Below, in pieces: positions 1 to 7,435 of a stretch of DNA of 32,683 bases. The notes beneath the pieces are model-generated. The model had not been told where the DNA came from. It ran no database searches and saw only the letters and a program-made list of their open reading frames with translations. Every line of letters starts with the position of its first letter. Position 1 is the first letter of the stretch. The stretch is from Bacillota bacterium (GTDB lineage: Bacteria > Bacillota > Clostridia > Peptostreptococcales > Anaerovoracaceae), in NCBI GenBank assembly GCA_017431785.1, contig JAFRKJ010000049.1, positions 1-32,683 of the forward strand. The letters are read 5' to 3'. A program made the position numbers and the translations under genes.

Positions 1-2
1 AA

Positions 3-182
3 AGCGCAACGATGATCTATGAGCAATTCGGCGAGCTAAAGTATAAATATCGCAACAGAGAATTCTGGTGCAAAGGATACTATGTCGATACGACAGGGAA
101 GAACACCAGCCGAATTGCGGAGTACATAAAACATCAACTGGGAACAAGGGCTTTGCCCGCATATGAAAAACCCCGCGTTTGA
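3..182 (+). CDS. tnpA: IS200/IS605-family transposase TnpA, C-terminal part (5' end outside window)
   Basis: An open frame enters from the left edge in frame 3 and stops with TGA at 180-182. The visible 59 residues include MIYEQFGELKYKYRNREFWC and then KGYYVDTTGKN followed by IAEYIKHQL. This is the typical end of the Y1 HUH transposases (Y1_Tnp family): the FWC-GYYVDT-G-N block, then the helix that carries the catalytic tyrosine in this family. TnpA acts as a dimer on single-stranded DNA hairpins at the element ends. The last residues (about ALPAYEKPRV) differ from the common family tail, and the stop codon lies in the loop of a GC-rich hairpin. The N-terminal half and any left end are not in the window, so intactness cannot be judged. 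The family assignment is by motif recognition. Confidence 0.85.
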   Translation, partial: SATMIYEQFGELKYKYRNREFWCKGYYVDTTGKNTSRIAEYIKHQLGTRALPAYEKPRV

Positions 183-197
183 CGCGGGGATGGTTTT
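171..197. terminator. Bidirectional hairpin: IS right end and/or terminator
   Basis: CCCCGCGT (171-178) pairs with ACGCGGGG (182-189) across a three-base loop. On the plus strand it is followed by ATGG and six T; on the minus strand it is followed by five T (170-166). It therefore has the form of a factor-independent terminator in both directions, serving the transposase gene and the beta-helix gene that converge here. IS200/IS605 elements also carry a subterminal hairpin at the right end, so the structure may be the element's transposition hairpin reused as a terminator. Confidence 0.8.
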
Positions 198-228
198 TTG
201 TAATTGTGATTGGTTCGAACAACAGCTG

Positions 229-3078
229 TTATTTCACAGTGACCTTGGCCTTTACTGTGACTTTATCTCTCTTGGCGTAAATCCAGCATGTGCCCTTACC
301 TACGCCCTTGACGACTCCCTTCGAAGTAACCGTTGCGATCTTCTTGTTGGAAGTGCTGTACGTAGCTCCGCTCTTCGTAGCATTTGCCTTGTGCCAAGTA
401 ACGGTCGCTGTCTTGCCTTTGGTGATCGGCATCTGATACTTCTTCAAAGACAGTCCCTTCTTGATATACACAGCATTGTTTCCGCAGCTTGAACATGTAT
501 TGGAAACGATGGCGTTGACCCATGCATTATTGATGATGCCGCGATTCTTGCAGCTCTTAAGGGTATTGGCCTGGATCAGATACGCCTTTGCACTGTTATC
601 GACCAGTACTCCGATCGCACCGCCTGTGACTTTGTTTCCATAAATGCTTTCTGAATAGCTGCCGGAGTCGTAAATCATAATGCCATTCTTCGTTGGGCTG
701 GTGACTGTATTGCTAGTGATGTATTTGATCGTGCTTCCACCGGTTGCAGCGATTCCAGTTGCACCTGGTTTTGAAATCGTATTGGATTTCGCCTGATAGA
801 TGTATGCCTTGCTGCTTGCTTTACTGCTGGCTAGAATGCCAAATTGCTTTGCAGAGTTGATCGCATTGCTGTTCACATAAGTGATTTTGCTGCCATCGTA
901 GGCGATGATTCCATGCTTTCCTGGTGATGTAATGGTATTGCTGTTGGCCTTTTGCACAGTGCTGCTTTGCGATACAAGCAAACCGCTGTCAGCCGTTCCG
1001 CTGATTTTGTTATAACTAACTTCTTTTGCGGTAGATCCTGTGATGCTGATGCCTGGTTCCGTCATCTTTGTGCTGCCTGTCATCTTGACTGTATTGGTAG
1101 TCACATTTTTCATCTTGCTGTTGGTCAGCTTGATTCCGCAAACTTTAGCGTCATACACCTCATTTGTCCATACGGAATAGTTCTCATTTTTTGTGTTGTA
1201 GCAATGTATGCCATAACGGGCAGCGTTGTAGACCTTGTTCATGTAGATTGTTCTCACCTGGGCGCCGCCACAGGAAGTGATTAGAATGGAATCTGTTTTT
1301 GCTCCGTTGGTAATACCTCGCACTTCATTGCGGGTTACAGCTACATTATAGCAATCAGAAACAAAGATTCCGGATCCTTTCTTTCCGTTATCAGGATCAT
1401 ATGGTTCGTTATATCCACCCATATCGATTTTATTGCTCCGAATTGGGCATGAAGAAACATAGTCTTCCAGAATGCCTGCGCGGACCATTTTTAAACTGCC
1501 CTTTCCGGAGGTGATTCCGATGTCATTGCCAATTGTTTCAACGCCGGTGATTCGGTAGATTCCTTCCGTGATGCCGTTTGTCTTGCCCTGTGCAGCCGTA
1601 ACCTTGGTCCCGCCTACGCGAATTCCATATTTGGCGTCAGCACCTTCAAGTTTTGTATCTAAAGCTTTTGTGTCATCCAGTCTAATGGTATTGTTTTCAA
1701 TCTTCGTATTGGTCGCGAGATCTGTCGGTTTCGTTACTTTTCCAACGCCGTTATTTGGCTGGAATTGCTGGCTTGGTACCAGGTATTGGAATGAAATACC
1801 GCTAACTGCATTTTCAATGGTGTTTTTCGAAATATTGGCGTTCTTCGTATAGACGAAGTAGATCGCTTTATCTCTGATATTAGTGAAAGTGTTGTTCGTG
1901 ACAGTAATGTTGTCATATGGATGGCCGAAAACAGCATGATGTGTTCCCACACCTCTCCTGACATTATCAAAAGTACATCCGGTAATCGTTGCATTGATAA
2001 CCGGCAGGTCATCATGTGCGCCAAAGTAAGCAAAGTTGTTCTTTTCCCTGTGGGAAACATCTAACTGGATTGCTTCCAGGCTGAGTCCCTGACTAATATC
2101 CGACTCTTCAACATCGTGATAGCCACTGAAAATGCAATCAGCCACAAGGATATCTTTGCAGGCACCGATTTCCAGGTGATGACCTCCATAGTTGTCCCTG
2201 ATTTTTGTTCCTATGATGTTGATGTTAGTGGCATGACCGAATCTGAGGTTACCAGCCGTGGCACGAGTCTGCGCCGTGGCACCAGTCTGCGGATTCTCGT
2301 TCTGCCATTCACCCACAAAGGTGCCGCCGAGAACGGTAATGTTGTTATAGAATCCATAATCATAGCTATTATCACCACCGTTTGCATCCTGATGTCCACA
2401 CCGCAGGGATGGCGGGTCATTGTCTATGGTCGACTGATAGATAATAACATTATCATAGTCATCCGATGTATCATACGGTGTCTCTGCTCCGCTTCCGCGC
2501 AGGTCCAGAATCGTGTTGCTATAGATTTCCAATGCCCTGCCAGATGGCTGATATTCGCCATCCGGAATGATGATTCGCGTGATATTATTCTCACTCTTGG
2601 CGTTATAAAGTGCTTCTTGAACAGTTCCCGTAAAGTTCTGATCAAGATCTGTTTTGTCCAGAGTCACTACTTCAATATCCTTGCCATACTGATGACCTGA
2701 GCTACCATCTTCTGGTATAATGGCTTTCAATACTATAAGAGCTTCTTCACTTGCATTTTCTTCAATGGAAGTTACTTCAGCTAAGGCTGAAACCGTATCC
2801 TTCTCAATGACTTCGACCTCTTCAGAAGGTCCAGCTTTTTCTGTCTGTGCATCTGTTACTTCTGTTGGCTCTGATTTTTCTCCCTGATCCGCTTCTGGCA
2901 CAACTTCGGTTACTTCTGTATTCGCTTCAGTTGCTTCTTCTGCCTGTTCAACAGGCACGGTCTCTACCTCTTCTCCTTCTACTGCAAAAGCAGTAAGTGC
3001 TGCAGGTGAAAAACTATAGGCAACCAATATTGCCAGTGCCATGCAATATACGAGACAGTGTTTTGTTCTAGCCATCAT
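229..3078 (-). CDS. Secreted parallel beta-helix repeat protein with C-terminal Ig-like (Big2) domain
   Basis: The 949-residue protein starts with a signal peptide: a basic N-terminus, a hydrophobic core at about residues 8-27, and likely cleavage after AFA at residue 32. A low-complexity Glu/Thr/Val-rich acidic stretch follows (about 33-120). The bulk (about 130-870) is made of short repeats with NTI, GI and N-x-I/V ladders typical of right-handed parallel beta-helix (PbH1/NosD-like) folds. Several near 33-residue repeats of the type NTITSPGKHGI occur at about 700-830. The last 78 residues resemble a Big2 domain (TYSTSNKKIATVTSKGVVKG). No LPXTG sorting signal or C-terminal membrane anchor is visible, so release or non-covalent wall binding is likely. 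The start is supported by GGGAG eight to ten bases upstream. A polysaccharide lyase or adhesin role is possible, but no catalytic residues can be assigned. Confidence 0.85.
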   Translation of the reverse strand: MMARTKHCLVYCMALAILVAYSFSPAALTAFAVEGEEVETVPVEQAEEATEANTEVTEVVPEADQGEKSEPTEVTDAQTEKAGPSEEVEVIEKDTVSALAEVTSIEENASEEALIVLKAIIPEDGSSGHQYGKDIEVVTLDKTDLDQNFTGTVQEALYNAKSENNITRIIIPDGEYQPSGRALEIYSNTILDLRGSGAETPYDTSDDYDNVIIYQSTIDNDPPSLRCGHQDANGGDNSYDYGFYNNITVLGGTFVGEWQNENPQTGATAQTRATAGNLRFGHATNINIIGTKIRDNYGGHHLEIGACKDILVADCIFSGYHDVEESDISQGLSLEAIQLDVSHREKNNFAYFGAHDDLPVINATITGCTFDNVRRGVGTHHAVFGHPYDNITVTNNTFTNIRDKAIYFVYTKNANISKNTIENAVSGISFQYLVPSQQFQPNNGVGKVTKPTDLATNTKIENNTIRLDDTKALDTKLEGADAKYGIRVGGTKVTAAQGKTNGITEGIYRITGVETIGNDIGITSGKGSLKMVRAGILEDYVSSCPIRSNKIDMGGYNEPYDPDNGKKGSGIFVSDCYNVAVTRNEVRGITNGAKTDSILITSCGGAQVRTIYMNKVYNAARYGIHCYNTKNENYSVWTNEVYDAKVCGIKLTNSKMKNVTTNTVKMTGSTKMTEPGISITGSTAKEVSYNKISGTADSGLLVSQSSTVQKANSNTITSPGKHGIIAYDGSKITYVNSNAINSAKQFGILASSKASSKAYIYQAKSNTISKPGATGIAATGGSTIKYITSNTVTSPTKNGIMIYDSGSYSESIYGNKVTGGAIGVLVDNSAKAYLIQANTLKSCKNRGIINNAWVNAIVSNTCSSCGNNAVYIKKGLSLKKYQMPITKGKTATVTWHKANATKSGATYSTSNKKIATVTSKGVVKGVGKGTCWIYAKRDKVTVKAKVTVK

Positions 3079-3143
3079 ATTTGTTTTCTCCCGTCATTCA
3101 ATCATAATGATCCACTTGAAAAGCGTACCACAAATACTATTAA

Positions 3144-3172
3144 ATGATACCTTATATTAATTATCGGGTCAA
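3144..3172 (-). promoter_or_regulatory. Promoter of the beta-helix gene
   Basis: On the minus strand TTGACC (3172-3167) and TATCAT (3149-3144) are separated by exactly 17 bases, a good sigma-A-type match. The predicted start of transcription is near 3137, giving a leader of about 59 bases before the ATG at 3078, with GGGAG as ribosome binding site. Confidence 0.6.
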
Positions 3173-3218
3173 CGAATCTACTAATGGCCCTCTTAGGCTT
3201 CAATTCCCAGCTTCATAA

Positions 3219-3258
3219 TGACAACAAACGAGGGCCCGTTGGACCCTCGTTGTTGTCA
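3219..3258 (-). terminator. Hairpin immediately after the tmRNA CCA end
   Basis: TGACAACAACGAGGG directly follows the mature 3' CCA. It pairs with a matching arm around 3219-3234 that has one extra base (an additional A/T), giving a stem of about 15 bp with a short loop. No long T-run follows (ATTATGAAG). It is placed as the tmRNA terminator or 3' processing hairpin; termination strength is uncertain. Confidence 0.65.
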
Positions 3259-3614
3259 TGGTGGAGATGATGGGAATTGAACCCATGTCCGAAAGCATTT
3301 TCACCGGAATTTCTCCGAGCGCAGTTTCCGATTTGAGATTCACCCTTCTGACCGTCCGGAAACAAACTGCCGGGAGGACTATCCCGTTAGTCCCTTATGC
3401 GGCCGGGAGAACGCATAAGGTTTTCCTGCATGTTTGACGTTCAACACCGAACCTGCAGGTGAATCCGGGTGAACGCGCGGGGCAGAACTAAGCTGCCAGT
3501 GCGAAATTATTATTAGTTTTTGCGTTTATCTTTAACGGCCCCTTTTTACGAAGACTGGGCGACTTCGGCTCGCTTATCCAGTTTCCACACCCCCGTCGAA
3601 ACCAGTGCATCCCC
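3259..3614 (-). ncRNA. ssrA: tmRNA (transfer-messenger RNA)
   Basis: The RNA is 356 bases long. The 5' end GGGGATG (3614-3608) pairs with CATCTCC just before the encoded CCA at 3261-3259, with the usual G-U pair at the third position. The 5' part continues as the conserved CTGGTTTCGACGGGG block, and the 3' part has the T-arm GGTTCAATTCCCATC. The tRNA-like domain, tag frame and GC-rich pseudoknot stems are all recognisable. It rescues stalled ribosomes by acting first as alanyl-tRNA and then as a short message that adds a degradation tag, with SmpB as partner. smpB lies two genes upstream on the same strand. Only 26 bases separate it from the preceding coding region, so a separate promoter would have to lie inside that gene; release from a longer operon transcript is likely. 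Confidence 0.97.
3488..3523 (-). other. tmRNA tag-peptide reading frame
   Basis: From the resume codon GCA at 3523-3521 the frame reads AKTNNNFALAA and stops with TAG at 3490-3488. The ending ALAA is the usual ClpXP-recognised end of ssrA tags, and the Asn-rich middle resembles tags of other Clostridia. The exact resume codon is inferred from the Ala start and tag length. Confidence 0.9.
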
Positions 3615-3621
3615 TTGTTTT

Positions 3622-3640
3622 AAGGTGTCCCGAACACCTT
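3622..3640 (-). other. Short hairpin between the coiled-coil gene and tmRNA
   Basis: AAGGTGT and ACACCTT form a perfect 7-bp stem with a five-base loop. It directly abuts the TAG stop of the upstream gene (3641-3643) and ends seven bases before the mature tmRNA 5' end. There is no T-run, so it is a poor terminator. It could be a processing signal for releasing the tmRNA 5' end from an smpB-operon transcript; that function is inferred. Confidence 0.55.
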
Positions 3641-3967
3641 CTAGAGTCTCTCTTCAGCTCTGTCGGAAGCTTTTTCCTCATACTCCGCTCTGACGGCATC
3701 GATTTCGCGACCCAGTTCATCGATCTCGTCTCTGAGTTCCTGCATCTTATCGCAGAACTCGACCAGAGCGCTGTCAGTCAGTTCTCCGTCCTGATACTGT
3801 TTGAAGACATATTCAGCAAGCTTTTTCTTAGTGACAGTGTACTCACTTTTGAGATCGTTTCTTTCACTCTTCAGCTTGTTGATCTCTCTCATTTCCTCAG
3901 CCTTGCTGGCTGCATTTGTCGCCGCAGATGTAGCTGCTTTTCCCAATCTGTCAAATAAACTCTGCAT
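3641..3967 (-). CDS. Small coiled-coil protein of unknown function
   Basis: The 108-residue product is highly charged. It has an Ala-rich N-terminus (about 1-23) followed by heptad-like Leu/Ile/Lys/Glu segments (about 24-52 and 70-100) that predict a two-part coiled coil. There is no signal peptide, membrane segment or cysteine. Its ATG (3967-3965) overlaps the smpB TAA (3969-3967) by one base, so the two are probably translationally coupled, and tmRNA begins 26 bases after its stop. The location between smpB and ssrA invites a link to ribosome rescue or tmRNA biogenesis, but the sequence itself shows no such domain. I do not recognise a named family. Confidence 0.8.
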   Translation of the reverse strand: MQSLFDRLGKAATSAATNAASKAEEMREINKLKSERNDLKSEYTVTKKKLAEYVFKQYQDGELTDSALVEFCDKMQELRDEIDELGREIDAVRAEYEEKASDRAEERL

Positions 3968-4410
3968 TATTTTCTCCTTGCCTGAAGCATTCTTCTGTCC
4001 GCATCGCGTTTAGCGATATCACGGCGTTTGTCGTAGTTCTTCTTACCTCTGGCAACAGCCAGTTCCACTTTGGCCTTTCCCCGGTCGTTAATATACATCC
4101 GCAAAGGCACCAAAGTCAAGCCATCCTGAGTCGTATACCCAATCAGCTTGCGGATCTCCCTCTTGTGGAGCAGAAGCCTGCGCGGCCTGAGCGGATCCAC
4201 ATTGAACCGGTTGCCCTGCTCATAGGGGCTGATGTTCATCCCCAGTATGAACACCTCACCGTTTCTTATTCTGGCATAACTCTCTTTGATGCTGACTTTT
4301 CCCTGCCGCACAGATTTGATCTCTGTGCCGGTCAGTTCAATGCCCGCCTCATAGGTTTCATCGATGAAGTAGTCATGCCTAGCCTTTTTATTGTTTGCTA
4401 CAAGTTTCAT
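3967..4410 (-). CDS. smpB: SsrA-binding protein SmpB
   Basis: The 147-residue product begins [16 protein letters not shown], the standard SmpB N-terminus. It continues with [20 protein letters not shown], the [14 protein letters not shown] region and a basic C-terminal tail ([18 protein letters not shown]). SmpB binds the tRNA-like part of tmRNA and its tail reads the empty mRNA channel of stalled ribosomes. A longer frame starting with TTG at 4455 would add 15 unconserved residues. I prefer the ATG at 4410 because it matches the family start, although the nearest purine-rich site (AGAGAG) is rather far, at about 13 bases. The TTG start has AGAGGAA almost touching it. The gene lies between lepB and the coiled-coil gene in one apparent operon. 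Confidence 0.95.
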   Translation of the reverse strand: MKLVANNKKARHDYFIDETYEAGIELTGTEIKSVRQGKVSIKESYARIRNGEVFILGMNISPYEQGNRFNVDPLRPRRLLLHKREIRKLIGYTTQDGLTLVPLRMYINDRGKAKVELAVARGKKNYDKRRDIAKRDADRRMLQARRK

Positions 4411-4460
4411 TTTATCTGTAATAACTCTCTGTTTATCCGTATATTCTCTCTGCAATTCCT

Positions 4461-5069
4461 CTACAGAAATCCGATTTCATTGAACGGGAACAATCTGATA
4501 AATGCTTTTCCGACCACTTTGTCTTCAGGAACCATCCCGACATCCTCTGATCTGCTGTCCCAACTGACGGAGCGGTGATCTCCCATAGCGAAGATCTCAT
4601 CTTCACCTACAACGAACTCGCTGCCGTTCGGGTAGTTTCTGAATGCAGGCTCCTCCTCGTACAGGTAGTCCTCGTCGAGAAGCTTGCCGTTCCGGTAGAC
4701 GTAGTCGTCCTCAAAGGATATGACGTCCCCTTCCACGCCGATTACTCTCTTGATCAGCAGTTTTTTGCTTCCATCCTGCTCATTAATCAGGTCAGAGCGG
4801 AAGACGATGATATCTCCCCGTTCCGGATGATCTTTGAATTTGTAAGCCAACTTGTTGACAAAAAGATAGTTGTTTGACTGCAGTGTGTCCAGCATGGAAT
4901 CTTCCTTTACGATCGTCGGCTTTATCACTGCTGTGATTGCAAGCACAATGATAATCGCTATGATGATGTCCTTGATCAGATCCTTTACAAATCCGCTCTT
5001 TTTTGCCGGTTTTGTTTCTTCTGTGTTTTCGACTTCTTCTATGTTATTGTAATTGTTTTGTTCATTCAT
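4461..5069 (-). CDS. lepB: Signal peptidase I
   Basis: The 202-residue protein has a charged cytoplasmic N-terminus (1-30), one membrane segment (about 31-49) and an extracytoplasmic S26-family domain. The catalytic Ser is in KEDSMLDTL (about Ser58) and the general-base Lys in LLIKRVIG (about Lys107). The signature [11 protein letters not shown] box lies near the end. It removes signal peptides from exported proteins; the beta-helix protein in this window would be a plausible substrate. The box carries His where Asn is more common (GDN-S), a tolerated variation. The gene is 16 bases downstream of the rluA-type gene and the ribosome binding site is weak, which suggests dependence on upstream translation. 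smpB follows within about 50 bases. Confidence 0.95.
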   Translation of the reverse strand: MNEQNNYNNIEEVENTEETKPAKKSGFVKDLIKDIIIAIIIVLAITAVIKPTIVKEDSMLDTLQSNNYLFVNKLAYKFKDHPERGDIIVFRSDLINEQDGSKKLLIKRVIGVEGDVISFEDDYVYRNGKLLDEDYLYEEEPAFRNYPNGSEFVVGEDEIFAMGDHRSVSWDSRSEDVGMVPEDKVVGKAFIRLFPFNEIGFL

Positions 5070-5085
5070 TTGCTACTGCTTTTGC

Positions 5086-6066
5086 TTATCCTTTCAGTTT
5101 ATCCCAGACCCGTTGAAAGTCTTTCGGAATATCTGCTCTGACTTCAAGATTCCGTATGCCCGCAAGTTCTGTATATTCTTCCGGAATATCTCCGAAACTC
5201 AACCTGTATGCGTGAAGCAATTGTGTTGTCACTCCGTATTTCTTCATGAGTTCATTTGCTCTGCGGCCAGTTGCGGAAGTGCCGTACTTGGAATCCCCTG
5301 CCAGCGGGAAACCTCTTCCTGCCATGTGCACTCTGATCTGATGGGTGCGTCCTGTGACAAGTTCAACTTCCACAAGGGAAAACTTCTTATCAGCGCTGTG
5401 GTCTATCGGACGAACGATGGATACAGCGTTCTGCCCATCATCAGATATATGGACTTTGTTCTTATCTGCATCCTTTGTCAGTCTGTCGTCAATGAACAGA
5501 TTTTCCGTTAGATTCCCCGCAGCGATGGTCACATAGTACTTTGCAACATAATCCCTCAGTCTGATCAGCTTCGTAAGCTGCCGCAAAGATTCCGCAGTTT
5601 TACCGAAGATGACGAGCCCTGTCGTGTTCCTGTCCAGACGGTTCACCGGTGATGGTGTAAATGTCTTCTCCCCGGACGGATCAAATTCACCTTTATCCTG
5701 CAGATATCCGCAGACCTGATTCATCAGCGTATTCTTCTTCTCATTTGCGTCTCCATGAGTCAGAAGGCCTTTAGGCTTATTCACAATCAGGACATTCTCA
5801 TCCTCATAGGCAATAGCAAACTGCCGTTTCGCCCTGTGTTTCACAGGCTCTTTGGTCAGTTCATTGAGCCTGTCTTCCGCAACATAAAAAGTGAGCACGT
5901 CGCCCTCTTCAAGGACTGTGTCCTCCTTAGCCCGTTTGCCATTTACTTTGAGGTCTTTGCGTATTATCTTGTACACAGCCGACAGCGGCGCCTTCTTCAG
6001 ATACTTTCGGAGAAACCTGTCAAGCCTCTGCCCTGCGTCATTAGATCCTATTTCGACGTTGACCAT
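5086..6066 (-). CDS. RluA-family 23S rRNA pseudouridine synthase
   Basis: The 326-residue protein has an N-terminal S4 RNA-binding domain (QRLDRFLRKYL to KVNGKRAKEDTVLEEGD, about 10-65). The catalytic pseudouridine synthase domain contains NRLDRNTTGLVIFGK, with the nucleophilic Asp, and the late GRTHQIRVHM and GDSKYG motifs. It isomerises uridines in structured RNA, most likely in 23S rRNA (RluC/RluD type), but exact sites cannot be read from sequence. The usual HRLD is NRLD here. A longer frame from TTG at 6105 is rejected because that codon overlaps the -10 box of the promoter at 6097-6126. The ATG at 6066 follows a GGAGGGG-rich leader. It is the first gene of an apparent operon with lepB, smpB, the coiled-coil gene and ssrA. 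Confidence 0.92.
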   Translation of the reverse strand: MVNVEIGSNDAGQRLDRFLRKYLKKAPLSAVYKIIRKDLKVNGKRAKEDTVLEEGDVLTFYVAEDRLNELTKEPVKHRAKRQFAIAYEDENVLIVNKPKGLLTHGDANEKKNTLMNQVCGYLQDKGEFDPSGEKTFTPSPVNRLDRNTTGLVIFGKTAESLRQLTKLIRLRDYVAKYYVTIAAGNLTENLFIDDRLTKDADKNKVHISDDGQNAVSIVRPIDHSADKKFSLVEVELVTGRTHQIRVHMAGRGFPLAGDSKYGTSATGRRANELMKKYGVTTQLLHAYRLSFGDIPEEYTELAGIRNLEVRADIPKDFQRVWDKLKG

Positions 6067-6096
6067 TATCCGTTTACCTACCCCTCCTGCCGCATC

Positions 6097-6126
6097 ATTA
6101 TACAATAAAACCTCAAGCCTTTACAA
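6097..6126 (-). promoter_or_regulatory. Promoter of the rluA-lepB-smpB-ssrA operon
   Basis: On the minus strand TTGTAA (6126-6121) and a perfect TATAAT (6102-6097) are separated by 18 bases. Predicted transcription begins near 6090, upstream of the GGAGGGG at about 6082, which fixes the translation start at 6066. No other good promoter was seen before ssrA. Confidence 0.65.
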
Positions 6127-6140
6127 GAAGCCAATACAAG

Positions 6141-6169
6141 TTGAATAACACTATATTTTGTGGTATTGT
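6141..6169 (+). promoter_or_regulatory. Possible promoter of the small membrane gene and fba
   Basis: TTGAAT (6141-6146) and TATTGT (6164-6169) are 17 bases apart on the plus strand, divergent from the rluA-type promoter. The predicted start would fall almost at the GGAGG at 6177-6181, so the leader would be very short. The match is only moderate. Confidence 0.35.
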
Positions 6170-6194
6170 TTATGTGGAGGAAATTACGACCACA

Positions 6195-6446
6195 ATGAAA
6201 GATTTTTTTTACAAAAAGAATGATATTATAATCGTTCTGATCATCCTGATCGCTGCAGCATTTCTAATCTACAACCGCATCGGTGTTATTATGGACTACC
6301 CTGCCAAGCTTGCTGAGCAGCAGGCAAAAGCACAAGCAGAGCAGCAATTGGAAGAATCTGAGGCTGTCGAAGCGACCGAGTCAACTGAACCAACAGAAGC
6401 TACAGAAGCGACAAAGGTTGCTGATGAGTCAGAATCAGACGATTAA
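6195..6446 (+). CDS. Small membrane-anchored protein with acidic tail, unknown function
   Basis: The 83-residue product has a short basic N-terminus (MKDFFYKKND), one hydrophobic segment (about 11-27), a Gln/Ala-rich helix (AKLAEQQAKAQAEQQL) and a Glu/Thr/Ala-rich acidic tail with TEPTEATEAT repeats. The layout suggests a bitopic membrane protein with a helical, disordered acidic extension. I do not recognise a family. The chosen ATG follows GGAGG by about 14 bases. A longer frame starting with TTG at 6141 would include the candidate promoter and is not favoured. fba starts 20 bases downstream on the same strand with its own strong ribosome binding site, so the two may be cotranscribed without implying a shared function. 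Confidence 0.7.
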   Translation: MKDFFYKKNDIIIVLIILIAAAFLIYNRIGVIMDYPAKLAEQQAKAQAEQQLEESEAVEATESTEPTEATEATKVADESESDD

Positions 6447-6466
6447 ATACAGCAAGGAGGCTTAAA

Positions 6467-7435
6467 ATGGCATTAGTTACAACTACTGAAATGTTCAAAA
6501 AAGCTTATGATGGAGGATATGCCGTTGGTGCTTTCAATGTCAACAACATGGAAATTGTTCAGGGCATCACGGAAGCAGCCGGTGAGCTTAACAGTCCGGT
6601 TATCCTGCAGGTTTCAAAGGGAGCCCGCAATTACGCCAACCACACTTATCTTGTGAAGCTGGTTGAGGCTGCTGTTGAGGAAAACCCGGATATCCCTATG
6701 GCGCTTCATCTTGACCACGGTGACAGTTTCGAAACATGCAAATCCTGTATAGACGGAGGTTTCACTTCTGTCATGATCGACTGTTCTTCCATGCCTTTTG
6801 AAGACAATGTCAGGATTACCAAACAAGTCGTTGAGTATGCACATGACCACGGTGTAGTCGTAGAGGCTGAACTTGGTACTCTGGCAGGCGTTGAAGACGA
6901 AGTAAGTGTTGAGGCCGGCAGCGAGAGCTATACACATCCTGACGAAGTTGAGGAGTTCGTCACAAGAACCGGCTGTGACTCTCTGGCAATTGCAATCGGA
7001 ACATCACACGGTGCATATAAATTCAAGGCTTCACAGTGCACCCGCAATGAGGAAGGTATTCTGGTGCCGCCTCCACTTCGCTTTGATGTTCTCGAAGAAT
7101 GCATCAAGAGAATCCCTGGCTTCCCTATCGTACTTCACGGTTCTTCATCCGTTCCTCAGGAATTCGTGAAAATCGTAAACCAGTACGGGGGCAACATGCC
7201 TGATGCAATCGGCATTCCGGAATCAGAACTTCGCCACGCCGCTGAACTGGCTGTCTGCAAAATCAACATTGATTCAGATATCAGACTCGCAATGACAGCT
7301 ACGATTCGTAAGTATATGGCTGAACATCCTGATCATTTTGATCCGCGTCAGTATCTGAAACCTGCCCGTCAGGCAGTAAAGGATATGGTGGCTCACAAAA
7401 TCCAGAACGTACTCGGATCTGCCGGCAAAGCATAA
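6467..7435 (+). CDS. fba: Class II fructose-1,6-bisphosphate aldolase
   Basis: The 322-residue enzyme interconverts fructose-1,6-bisphosphate with dihydroxyacetone phosphate and glyceraldehyde-3-phosphate in glycolysis and gluconeogenesis. The zinc and catalytic motif HLDHG is at residues 81-85. It is followed by EAELGTLAGVED (about 132-143), YTHPDEVEEFV and the phosphate/zinc-binding GTSHGAYKF and VLHGSSSVP blocks. A zinc-dependent (class II) fold is therefore clear. The protein is somewhat longer than the roughly 285-residue Bacillus type, with extra sequence between GAYKF and the LHGSS motif. The ATG is preceded by AAGGAGG at ideal spacing. Transcription ends in the hairpin within the palindrome at 7436-7688, facing pncB. 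Confidence 0.96.
   Translation: MALVTTTEMFKKAYDGGYAVGAFNVNNMEIVQGITEAAGELNSPVILQVSKGARNYANHTYLVKLVEAAVEENPDIPMALHLDHGDSFETCKSCIDGGFTSVMIDCSSMPFEDNVRITKQVVEYAHDHGVVVEAELGTLAGVEDEVSVEAGSESYTHPDEVEEFVTRTGCDSLAIAIGTSHGAYKFKASQCTRNEEGILVPPPLRFDVLEECIKRIPGFPIVLHGSSSVPQEFVKIVNQYGGNMPDAIGIPESELRHAAELAVCKINIDSDIRLAMTATIRKYMAEHPDHFDPRQYLKPARQAVKDMVAHKIQNVLGSAGKA

Noticed and set aside
2116-2700. Plus-strand open frame of 194 codons inside the beta-helix gene
   Set aside because: It is the complement of a strong coding frame with signal peptide and repeats; its composition looks like antisense coding.
3259-3360. A tRNA gene on the minus strand
   Set aside because: The T-arm and CCA belong to the tRNA-like 3' end of tmRNA; there is no anticodon arm.
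4411-4455. TTG start adding 15 residues to SmpB
   Set aside because: The family starts at [12 protein letters not shown]; the added residues are unconserved, although its purine-rich site is not much worse.
6067-6105. TTG start extending the RluA-type protein by 13 residues
   Set aside because: The TTG overlaps the TATAAT of its own promoter, so it would not be in the mRNA.
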